From Sympetrum striolatum (Eukaryota; Arthropoda; Insecta; Odonata; Libellulidae), in the NCBI GenBank assembly GCA_947579665.1, contig OX388345.1:31649849-31713848 (forward strand): DNA of 64,000 nt, given 5' to 3'. Below the pieces are notes generated by a model. The model ran no database searches, was not told the origin of the DNA, and saw nothing but the letters and a program-made list of their open reading frames with translations. This document shows positions 50,765 to 60,759 of the stretch, piece after piece (position 1 is the stretch's first letter; every line of letters begins with the position of its first letter). A program made the position numbers and the translations under genes.

Positions 50765-52007
50765 GGGTAAGGTTGTCTAATAAGATATAGGTTCCTAAAA
50801 TGAGAAAGTGGGTTATTTGAAAGTTCGTTTACTTTTTGCAAGTGGTGCTAGTCTCGTTTGGTTACTCATTCGGTCGTGTTCAAACCTGCACCAGTACCCC
50901 CCAGCAAGCCGGTGATAACACACGCTACCACCCCAACTTTTGGTAGGAGCGTTTAGGAAATTATTCGGTCATCAGTTGCAAGGTATGTTAAATCATTACA
51001 TATAAGTACAATCTTATTGAAAGTAGATTTATGATATCTGTCAAATAGTTAATTTTAATATTTTTATTCGTTTAATTTTGTGTATTTGATATAAAAAATG
51101 TGTTACGTAACTACGTTGGGTTTGTAGTAAGTTCGTAATATGAGACACCAGTAGGCTCTTAAAATGAGATATCTCATATTGGACACCCCATGTATTTATA
51201 ATATGTTACACCTCACCGTTATGTTTATTGTAGATGCCACCAATTAAAAGGAAAACTTGGAGTCATGCCGCGATGACACGTGCCGTAAATGTTGTTAGGA
51301 GTAAAAAATGAGATATTTAAAAGCGTCGAAAGAATATGGCGTTCCAAAGGGGACCCTGGAAGTTATGTCAAGAAAGAAGGTGAACCTATCACATTAGTTA
51401 ATACAGTTTAGTCCGAGGCCTTTGAAATTGGCCCGAGAAATTGAGGCCTGAGAAATTGAACTAAATAACTACTGTATAGAAATGAACAAACGGTTTTATG
51501 GCTTACGTTTAAAAGATATAAAATACATGGCATCTCAGTTGGCTATGAAAAACAATATTAAACCTATTTAGTTTATCAAACGCTTCTGCTGGTAAAAAAT
51601 GGTTATGATTGCTTATTCATACAAAAAATCAGGTCAATTGTTACTTTTGCAAATAATTAAGACTGATTGTTACTCCAGCGATGATATAAATCAACAAAAG
51701 TATTTTCATTAATTGTATTTCTTATTTAAATGAATTAAAACGTGGAGGTCCCTAAAATGAGACATATCTCAATTTAGGAACCCTGGGTAATTCAAATTAA
51801 GATACCCTCATGCGTAGATAGAAAAAAATGTAATTTTGATACATCATTTATATTAAGGAATCGAGAAACACTTTTGCTAACTATTTACAGAGCTGAATTA
51901 TGCAAGAAATCTTATTGATTATCAGGTCATATTACCATCTTAGCTGTGATATTTTTCGAGGAACACCCAAAAAACAAAATGGTATCTCATATATGGCACC
52001 CTTACCC
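50765..52007 (+). mobile_element. pogo-type DNA transposon remnant
   Basis: Ends GGGTAAGGTTGTC (left) and GGGTAAGGGTGCC (reverse complement of the right) are flanked by TA on both sides (50763-50764 and 52008-52009). A subterminal motif CTAAAATGAGA recurs (50795, 51150, 51754 area) in both directions. Inside is the start of a Psq-type DNA-binding domain (51234-51379). At 1243 bp with no DDE frame it is non-autonomous. It sits in the putative Gr3 intron. Confidence 0.7.
51234..51379 (+). pseudogene. Psq/pogo-type transposase N-terminus, frameshifted
   Basis: ATG at 51234 opens MPPIKRKTWSHAAMTRAVNV, then TGA after VVRSKK. A shift of one base restores MRYLKASKEYGVPKGTLEVM, the helix-turn-helix Psq signature. 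A donor-like GTGAAC follows at 51380. Only this piece of the transposase remains visible. Confidence 0.75.
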
Positions 52008-52139
52008 TATATTTTTCATATAATTAGAGTAAGTGAAACGTGAGATGGAGTACTTCATCCAGTTGACTTATTTCGGTTTTACTACGTCTTACATTGGACA
52101 TTTTTTACATTAGCGTGGCTTTTTCGTCTTTCATAATTG

Positions 52140-53323
52140 ACAATGTTTTCAGTTCAACTCAATTTAAAAGTTTTATCAATCTTTCTAACTATTTAAGTAC
52201 ATGAATAGGAAAGATAAAATGTTTTGCCATGTATGTTTTCAAGCGTAAATTGAAATATGGAATTGATAAAATAAAGCAGTAACGTGCAATAAAAGTATTC
52301 ACGAATGGATATTTGCTAAAAGAGCTCTCGCTAAGCCCTTCAATAAAAGCAGGTAACTATCACATTAATGCGTTTGTGCAGCACGTAGGGTAGACAGTTC
52401 ATGATTTTTTTTCCTCCGCCTGCTCAATCGAATATCAGATATCCAGGTCTGTGACATCCTGACTCCATTTACCCTTGCCTATCGCCATTTAGTACCGCCA
52501 AACCCAGTTTAGTTCAAGGCACTCTTCTTCTTCAGTGTTCAATCTCTCGATTGATTTGTAGCAACTCGCCATTCATCTCGGTTATCTGCCTTCCTATTCA
52601 CTTTTGCATGGTTTTTACATCCAATACCCTTCATTATCTGACTCGTAAACTGCAGACGAGGCCTTTCTTTCCGTTTCTTTTCCTTAACTTTTCCTTCGAT
52701 TGTTAACTTCAGGATCTCTTCGTGCCTCAGTAAGTGTCCAATGAACTTAACTCGTCTCTGGACTATTGTTTGCCCTAAACTGGGTTTTCATCTTTTGTAA
52801 AAATTCCTCATTCGTCACTCTCTCGGCCCAACCAATTTTCAGCATACGCCTGTAAGTTCAAACAAATTGATTCGTTTCTTCTGCACCTAGGGTACGCGTC
52901 ACACATCCGTATAACATCACACGCTAGACATAGATTGTTAGGATCCTTTTTCTTATTTGGAGACTATTGCATTAGAACGTAAAGAACTTAATTGTTTTTG
53001 TTAAAAGTGCCCTTAGCCAAAGTCTGCCCATGACCTCGTCTCTACTTCGTCCATCTCTTGGAAACCTACTTCAAGGCACTCAACACAGTGAATATATTCT
53101 TCAGATAAATCAAGTTATTATTTGAAAGCAACATATCCTGTGAGAGGTCAACCTGAACTCAGTATATGCATCGTTTTTATGTCATCAGACAAGCCTCTAA
53201 CACTCGATTCCAAACAAATTCAGTCTCAGTACGTTGGTATGACTTATTTCAAAACTTACCTGTTTTGTAAATGCCAAATCTAGCAATCTTCAAAATATCT
53301 ACCAACTTGCCGATATCCCTACT
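52140..53323 (+). repeat. Duplicated upstream flank of Gr4, split by a LINE
   Basis: 52166-52345 matches 47256-47445, and 52432-52512 together with 53082-53160 matches 48739-48900, in the same order and direction. This shows that Gr4 and Gr3 arose by duplication of a unit of several kb that includes upstream sequence, not by copying of the exon alone. Confidence 0.75.
52525..53069 (-). mobile_element. 5'-truncated LINE fragment with 12-bp target duplication
   Basis: On the minus strand the frame reads RMLKIGWAERVTNEEFLQKM and, further on, IGHLLRHEEILKLTIEGKVK, then NRDEWRVATNQS before a stop: the C-terminal tail found in RTE/CR1-like reverse transcriptases of animals. TTCAAGGCACTC stands on both sides (52513-52524 and 53070-53081). 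The related flank at 48.8 kb lacks the insert. The 3' end on the minus strand is a GAAGAAGA-type simple tail. Confidence 0.85.
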
Positions 53324-54258
53324 ATGGAAACAAGAAAGAAAAGGGATCTGCTATGGGCTATGTCCCCAATGATCACCATAAATACTATCTCTGGGATCAA
53401 GCCATTCTCCTTGGGGCAAGAGTCTTCAAAGAGAAAGACATGTTACACGTTTAACTACGTGACTTTCACAATACTCATCTGCTTCACCTTATATCTGACA
53501 ATAGCTGCGCCCTTTCGCGTGCAATATTATTCGGATTTCGCCACCCTACATCAAGATGATGTGGACGATGTTCACTTTGTCCTCCACTGCCCTTTCCGGA
53601 TGGCTGCATTTCGCATTCAAAAGTCAAATCAAAGGGATCTTCATTCGCCTTACCAAATTGGTGGAAGAAGTTTGGGGGGGGGGGAGGTATGGAATACTAC
53701 TGCAAATTCGTTCTGCTTCAGGTATTTCTATTCTTAATAAGCACGTCTAACTTCGGCGTGATATCTTGGCGGTCGATGGTCGCCATTGGTTTTCGTGCTA
53801 ATCACTTCTTTAACCTACCTATGATTTTTATTTGGAATACAAGACTCCTGGAACAAGAGATACAGTTTTATAACTTTTTGTATCTCCTCAGTCGTTGCGC
53901 CAATAGTATGAATATCAGGATGAACATCTTGAACCCGATTGTTACTACAGATCATCGATCGCAGCGGTACCCAAATGCTGATGTCCTGAGGCAAATTTCT
54001 CGTTAGCAATCCCTTCAGATCGATTTGTCCAAGACCTACAAATCAGCAAAGAGTACTTACGGCGTACCTATCCTCTTCCATGTTCTAAATAATCTTCTGA
54101 ACTTGTCTTTCGTATTTTATTCTATCTTCGACTACGAGATAATCCACCTAAGAGGGCGTTCTGACCTGCTTTTGCAGTCCTCGTTCCTCCTGTTGGTACT
54201 CTCCGAATTCCTTGCCATGCAATCCATCGTTTTTGCCATCGAGAAGTTAAAAAAAGCG
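53324..54258 (+). pseudogene. Gr: Gustatory receptor 5' exon (Gr4), disabled
   Basis: A full-length copy close to Gr3, starting METRKKRDLLWAMSPM. Three lesions are visible: a loss near 53535-53555 that shifts the frame (the receptor frame resumes as MMWTMFTLSSTALSGWLHF), a run of eleven G at 53674-53684 that shifts it again (resumes at MEYYCKFVLLQ), and TTG changed to TAG at 54004-54006. The donor after KKA (GTAACT at 54259) is still there. The G run could be a sequencing or assembly error, but the other two lesions would still kill the exon. Confidence 0.88.
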
Positions 54259-55052
54259 GTAACTATCACTTGTCAGAGATCAATAATTTGAATGACCTGC
54301 TCTCATTACTATTCATTACATGTGAATGCAGATCGCTGCTCGAAAATAATGTCCTGGGTCTAGACTGCACAGACTTTTACCTGGCCAGGCCCGTACAGGT
54401 TTTCAAACATCTTATACCTTGCCCGGACTTTGAGTTAATTCCATCCCAGCATAAAGCCCCCTCAATTATACCATTTTATTACTTAATCTCAAATTTTCTG
54501 CCGTAGGTTGAGGCTTAACAACTAGAAAACAACTTAGTTATCCATCTTTTGCCTTTCAAATTAAAAACAAATAGTTACAAAATAAAATAATAAAAATAAA
54601 TTCAATCTATGAAAATAAATCATAATAATAATGACTGCCCACAACTGTTTATTTTTGGATATAATTTCAATTTCAAAACTGATCGTGAAAATGATTTGTT
54701 GAAATTTTGCATAAAGTTCTGTCGGCTAAGCTAGATATGTTCATTAATAAACGATAAAATAGAAACAAAAGCTATTACACCAATATATTTTTCATTCCTC
54801 ACATATGCAGTTATTTAAATTGAATCCTTTCCCCTTCATCAATTCCAGATTTTCGGTCAGGACAGGATTTGGGGAACGTACTGGCCCAGAAGCGTGAGAC
54901 TGACCCAGCCAGTGCAGAGCTATAACTCAACCCTGATTATTCCTCATTCCCTCATAACTAGCGAACAAGCTACTCTAAATGAACGAATTTCATCACAGTG
55001 GCATGCATGTTGTTTTGAAAAAGAAAGGTATAAAATGATTTGCTATGCAAAT
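54259..55052 (+). other. Spacer between Gr4 and Gr5 pseudogenes
   Basis: Its first part (to about 54420) matches the sequence just after the Gr3 donor (AATGTCCTGG.TCTAGAC, CCCGTACAGG), confirming that the duplicated unit runs past the exon. No coding signal is seen. Confidence 0.6.
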
Positions 55053-55230
55053 GGATTCCTTATATATGTTCTGTATAACCTTTTGAACTTGTCTTTTATA
55101 CTCTATTCGATCTTCGACTACGATATATTCATCTTAAGAGGGCTGTTATGCTATATACGTCCCTCGTATGGGTACTCTGCGAATTCTTTACGATGCAGTT
55201 CATCGTTTTTGTCAACGAGAACTTAAAAAA
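55053..55230 (+). pseudogene. Gr: Gustatory receptor 5'-exon fragment (Gr5 pseudo)
   Basis: Only the last third of a Gr3-like exon remains: LYNLLNLSFILYSIFDYDIF, then a frame shift after ILRG, then nucleotide similarity (CTCCGAATTCTTT-like, ATGCAGT.CATCGTTTT) up to a donor-like GTAACC at 55231. The GAG before the donor is lost. Sequence after the donor also resembles that after Gr3. Confidence 0.8.
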
Positions 55231-55250
55231 GTAACCACTATCACTATTTT

Positions 55251-56697
55251 TGGATCGATGATTTTTTTATCTTTCACTTCCAATGAAAATATGCTCCAAT
55301 TGATACACAATATCATAATAGGTGTGAATTTAGATCATCGCTTTTACACGATTTCCTATGTCTCGAACGCCCAAATTTGACCTTACCTGGTTTGTACACG
55401 TTTTCATAATACTCATACCTGGCCCAGTCTGTGAAGTAAATCCATACCCAAATCAACTCCCGTGAATCAAAATTTGTTATTACTTATTTGCGATTTTTCT
55501 ACCTTGCGTTGATGCTTATTGGCTAGTAAATTATTCTGCTATCCAATTTGGATGACCTTTCAAAGACAAAACACAATATAAACGAGTACTGAATCCAATA
55601 CACACATTATAATCGGATGATGATAAAAAAATGTTCACTTCTTTTTATTTTTAAGTAAAATTTAAAGCAGCAATAAAATAAAACTGCAACACGTACACAT
55701 TACTCGTCACACATTGCATATCTTGTTATAGGAATAATTATAAATTATATTCAGTAAATGGGGTATTGTTACTGCCCACGAATGGTTTTTCGATGGGTGT
55801 CCCTCCCATCCTTGGGTGAATGCAATACAGATTGTACTGTTACTTTACTGTAATACCTTACCTTGCTACCTTACCATTGACTCAGTTATAATTTCTTTCT
55901 GTTCAAAGTATAAAATTCGAAAGTTGCTATATAATAGATTTCACGAGTCATGCTACGTAAATAAGTACTGAGAAATTCGATTTCCAATTTCGATACTCCC
56001 TAGCAACTGAGTGTTGTTTATGAAATCATCCGAAACATAAAGGTAACATAAAGCTTAGGATCGACATTTCTTTGAGAGAAATAAGAAGGGTGCCGATAAA
56101 TTCTAAGAGGACTGCATCTGTGCGCATTCTCTAATGGTGTTATTCCTTTCTGTGAGTGAATAGCGACTCCGTCATTCAATTATTTACTTATACCTTCAAG
56201 CAATGACTATCCTACCAAGCACAATTAGTTTAATGCCCCATTGACAGGTATTTATCAACTTTTAGATGGGTTTCTGAGATGTTTTTTTATTCTTAATAGC
56301 TGCGTCCGTAGATGCATGAGTAAATGATCTTACTTTGAAGTAAATGCACATATTAGATCACAAGAGCATGCGAATTAATTCTCGAGGGAGCTTCCATAGT
56401 CGCGTGGCAGAAATCAAACAAGGCTACCTTCAAACCCTTGGACCAATTGAACTATCTTTTACAGCTCACAGTAATGCAGTCAGAAGTAACTATGAGCTTT
56501 GGCAAAGACTAATTATCAAACCTTTGATTGCATGGTGGTGGTGGTGATGAATATAAGAACTGTAGCCTATATTCCGAAGTTAGATTCTGTGATGAAATCC
56601 ACCTAAAGGATTTTATCATCGTAGTGACTTGAGTCCTCAAACAAGCCATCAATTCAACCAGTCAGTCCAACTGATAACGTTAAAACATTTTCTTCAA
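55251..56697. other. Spacer upstream of Gr6
   Basis: No exon is recognised. It ends in a TGG repeat near 56533-56547 and the presumed 5' flank of Gr6. The frame upstream of ATG 56698 stays open to 56629, but only from a non-ATG codon. Confidence 0.55.
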
Positions 56698-59600
56698 ATG
56701 GCAAAGAGAAAGGATATGATCTGGGCCCTGCGTCCTATGTCAATCATACACGCACTAACAGGGATTCCTCTCTTTCCTTTGAAGCAACAGGGAAATAAGT
56801 CATCCCGTTGGAGAATGATTAGTACAAACGTCATTCTCTCATTTCTATGCGTGTTTTCTATATTCGCAACTATGCAACATGTTTATTATCTTTCCGGTAA
56901 AATAGACTTCTCTACCAGCGTGAAAGTGATTTGGGGGCTTTACAGCCTATTCACCTTAACTATTTCCGGATATTCGCAGATCTTCAAACGAGAGAAAGTG
57001 GATAAAATCTTTATAGGTCTATCCAGGCTGGTCATCGGGTGCAGTATGGAGAGAATACGCACTGGGGTCTACATTCAGACAGTGGCTTTGCTCTCCTTCG
57101 TCGCCAATATGATCTTTCGTTCGAGTGTTCAGACAGTGGGGGAAAGACGAGTCCCAATGATAAATTACTTCAACCATCTCATGCTGCTGTTTTGGGGAAC
57201 GGTCCACATGGAGCAAGAGTGGCAATTTTACAACATCTTGTTACTTCTTCGACTTGGCATCAGGGACTTGAACTTCAAAATGCGTTCTTTACTGGCCGAT
57301 TCGCAAGTGAAATTCGTGTGCGGGGCTCGCAGACACGGAGGACGAGGGGTTTTGCGGGAACTGTCGCGTCTAAAAGGACTTCATTTAAAATCTTACGACA
57401 TATTCAAACGCGCTGGGAATGCATATGGAATGGCGAACTTCGTTCTGACTGGAGAGGCTTTGATCAGTGTGTCCTTCTTTCTGTATTCTGCGACTGACGC
57501 GAAGGTATTTCTGCGTCAAAGAATGAATCCTCTGAAATTGTTTGCCTCCATTTACTGGGTTTTCTGCGAAATCTGTGCCATGGTCTTCATAATCATCGCC
57601 AGCGAGTGTTTACGCAAAGAGGTACAAAAGCACCACAGGCATCATCTACATCCTACATTTTGTTTAAGGGAGAAAGAAAGTTTTTTTGGTGATGAGAATG
57701 ACTTGTTTAAAACGAATGAGTTAAAGTCTAATGTCGATAAGTGTTATTGGTAGAATGCAATTGCTATATATCCTGCGCAGTGGCTTTTATCTCACATTCA
57801 TTTATGACAAGGATGGCAGTCAGGCAACACCAAAACCTTTCCCTACTTAATTATTGTATTTCGTGTCTTCATATACTCCCATTTGACTATCCTAGCTATG
57901 TCACTGCAGTTTTGATCTTTCACGGTGTCTCTTTCTTCTTAGATGTTCCTTTTATGTCTCCTTTACGATACCCTTGATGACATCGAGCCTTCCTTTCCCA
58001 TTAATATGTGTTCCGTCCTCAGAATTTTGTTTTCGAAGATGTAGAAGTTTATCCACCGTTCTCCATTTATGTTAATTACTCACCTTTCAGCTGCTTAAAA
58101 CAATACTGGTTAGATTATGATTTCGTGTATTTTAAGTTTTGCTGCAGTCTAATTCTTGCAAAATGTATTATGAACTTCAATTGATAGAAAGAGAATTGGC
58201 AAGATATTCGGTGATCATTTCCGTATCCTCAGTGATCCATCCCTAATCGTTTCTACAAGTAATTGGAACTTTTTTATTTGCTAAATCTTACAGTCTTCCG
58301 CTTTTATTTTACTACCTTCATTAATTGCTCATCCTCATGCATACAGGCAGCCCATAGCTTCATAAAATACTAAAAGATAATGAAAATAAATGGCTTCTAC
58401 GTTTTGCTATGTCGTAAGGTAAAACTTAGTTAAGTTGTTGAGTAAATTTAGTATGTATTAGATAATAGGAGCCAAATAAAACTCGAATTTTAATAAACGA
58501 ATATTTTGGTATGCTAATACCATCCCAAAATGGATTTTCGACGCTAACATATCTTGTCTTAGATTATTTTAGCTTCATGGAATGAACAGAAAAGCGAAAA
58601 TTTTTTCTTCCCTATCACAACTTGAAAAAGAAATCTCTCTCTCTTGGAAAAATGATCAGAAAAGCACTATATCTTAACAAAATAGAGTGTACCAAAAGGA
58701 AAGATTATGGAGCCATAGAGAAAGAGGATTTTTGTTAGCATTAATAATGTCATTGAAGAAAAATCGTTTAACAATGACTGATGCCCTGCTTTTCTCTCAT
58801 TTCATTAAAAGACCATGCTATGTAATGCAGAAAATATTCGTCAGACCGAAAATAATGTAGCGATAGTATTTTTCCATGATTCCAATCAAGATGTTGTACA
58901 AGATACCACCCATATGCTAAGCACATATTACTAATTCACGTTTTCTGATTTTCAACAGGTTGACAAAACTGAGAAGTTAGTGATTGATGCGATGCTCAAG
59001 ATTGAGGATTATCCTGCAAGAAGGGAGGTAAGAGAGAATTAATTTCATTATGATATTTGAATATTGCTCATGTGATATTCACTAGTGAAATAACGACTAC
59101 ATAGTAACACAGTTGCAAGGCAGCATCGTGGAATTCAGAGCGCACCTGTTTCTCGAGAAGGTCCATTGAATTCGAGTAATTTCAAAAAACAGTGTTTTCA
59201 ATCTTTTAAAACCACTTTTACTATTGCAGACACGTTATTCTGTGTAAGATAATCGTTTTTTGTAATAAGCACTCTTAATTTTACTAATAATTTAAAGATT
59301 TATCTTACGTAATTTGTTCATAAAATACCCAGGAGGAGAGGGATATTTTTAGTAAATGCTTGCTAATTGATTTGCTATTACTGCCCGAAAGTTGTCGCCA
59401 ACAATTTTCAATTTCTGTGGATTAGTAAAAGATATTAAATTCCCTGTTAACTAAAAATCTTGTGTTTTACTCAATTCCCCGACATGTCGAAATTTTACCG
59501 AGTGACTGCCTCCTAAGTATATTTTTCAGGAAACATTCATTATCGCTCAGAAAAGCTATTGGTACGTAAGTTTCTAGGAAAAATGTTCGTGAAAATCTTA

Positions 59601-60345
59601 CTAAGTCGGGAATGTGGATTGCAATATATATAATATCAAGAATACTGCGTGACAATATCTCGGGTCCTTTTTCTAATGAAACATTTAATTTGAATCTGCC
59701 ACGACTTTTGATGGTTAAACAGTTTAAAATAATTCGGTTCTGTTCTGGTTACAAATTAGCCTTTATACTTTAAATATTGACTCCGGAAAATGAGCGGCTA
59801 TCGTATATGTACTAACTTATAATATTTCATTGTAAGACTCTTCCCACTTTATTCTATCATTTCACAGCTCAGCCTCTTCGCTCTTCAACTTCTCCACACT
59901 CAATTCCGATCCACGGCCTGCGGTTTCTTCCCTTTGGACTTGACCCTCTTCACGTCGGTGAGCAAACAATTACTCTTTTTAAAAATATTCTATTCTCTAT
60001 ATCACCTTCACTTAAAAAAGTATCTTTGTGATCTAAATTAGCTTGATGATCTGTTAAAAATTACGGAAACTGCAATATTAAACTCCTCTTTACCGTAATT
60101 TTTACTATAATGACCCAGCAAATAATTATGTCAACATCTTTTGATACGTAATACACTCTCACAAACATTTTTTCGTCCTTGGAATAATTTTACTTAATAA
60201 TACGTTACATAGGACATAGTCGAAATGTAATATATCCAGCGATTAATTTGAAACCCATAATAATTCATGAATGCATTTTTTGCAGATGACAGCAACTGTG
60301 GTTACTTACCTCGTTATTTTGGTGCAGTTCAAGAGCTCAGAATGA
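56698..60345 (+). CDS. Gr: Gustatory receptor gene Gr6, complete (4 exons)
   Basis: Exons 56698-57621, 58959-59027, 59868-59957, 60286-60345; all introns are phase 0 with GT-AG ends; 380 residues. Exon 1 (308 codons, start MAKRKDMIWALRPMSIIHAL) carries membrane segments 1-6. Exon 2 (VDKTEKLVIDAMLKIEDYPA) is the cytoplasmic loop. Exon 3 (LSLFALQL, then CGFFPLDLTLFTS) is the conserved LQ...F.LD stretch before helix 7. Exon 4 holds TYLVILVQF (368-375), the Gr family signature, and the stop. Length and exon pattern are those of insect Grs, which are ligand-gated cation channel subunits of chemosensory neurons. It is the only copy with its own adjacent 3' exons. The ORF reads 44 codons past the first donor, but splicing is clearly required. 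Confidence 0.9.
57622..58958 (+). other. First intron of Gr6
   Basis: A 1.3 kb AT-rich intron with nothing recognisable in it. The acceptor at its end (TTTTCAACAG) would also be the target for Gr2 and Gr3 donors if they are alternatively spliced. Confidence 0.7.
58959..59027 (+). CDS. Gr: Shared Gr exon 2 (23 codons)
   Basis: Acceptor TTTTCAACAG, donor GTAAGA, phase 0 at both ends, reading VDKTEKLVIDAMLKI then EDYPARRE. It matches the loop before the last helix in Grs. No second copy of it is visible in the window. Confidence 0.85.
59868..59957 (+). CDS. Gr: Shared Gr exon 3 (30 codons)
   Basis: Acceptor TTTCACAG, donor GTGAGC, phase 0. It encodes LSLFALQLLHTQF then TACGFFPLDLTLFTS, one of the best conserved stretches of the family. 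Single copy in the window. Confidence 0.88.
60286..60345 (+). CDS. Gr: Shared terminal Gr exon with TYLVILVQF
   Basis: Acceptor TTTTTGCAG, 19 codons and TGA. It holds the C-terminal part of helix 7 and the TYhhhhhQF signature. Single copy in the window. Confidence 0.9.
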   Translation: MTATVVTYLVILVQFKSSE

Positions 60346-60753
60346 ACGGATGAAGTCTCTTGAAACGTTGAAAAATAGGACGACGACAGAAGAAGCACAT
60401 GAAAATTTCGTCGTGAGAGAAACTGAAGTTATGGAGTTCTCGGCTGTGTTTCCCTACTATCGATTCGGGTCTCACCAACTAATGAGTATAATGGTATTAT
60501 AAAAAGAATTCGTATAATCCAAAAATGCGAGAATCTGCGATTTATTTCAAGGGCGTTGAAATCCTTGTCCCCCAAAAAACGTCGGTCTGAACATGATGAT
60601 GCAGTTTAGAACCATACCCCGTTTCTTATTAGCTACAGATGGTTTTAATGAGAAGATGAGGCATGTGAGACAAATTAGAGAGAAAGGCCTTTGCTTTTCT
60701 CACCAAGCCAAAATGCTATGGGAGAGGTCGTCCCCGAAAGTACAGACCCTATG

Positions 60754-60759
60754 AATAAA
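60754..60759 (+). terminator. Candidate poly(A) signal of the Gr locus
   Basis: AATAAA about 410 bases after the Gr stop codon. It would serve all transcripts that use the shared 3' exons. Confidence 0.4.

Noticed and set aside
56344..56547. 67-codon frame before Gr6
   Set aside because: No motif, it ends in a TGG microsatellite, and it is not in a splice-compatible position with Gr6.
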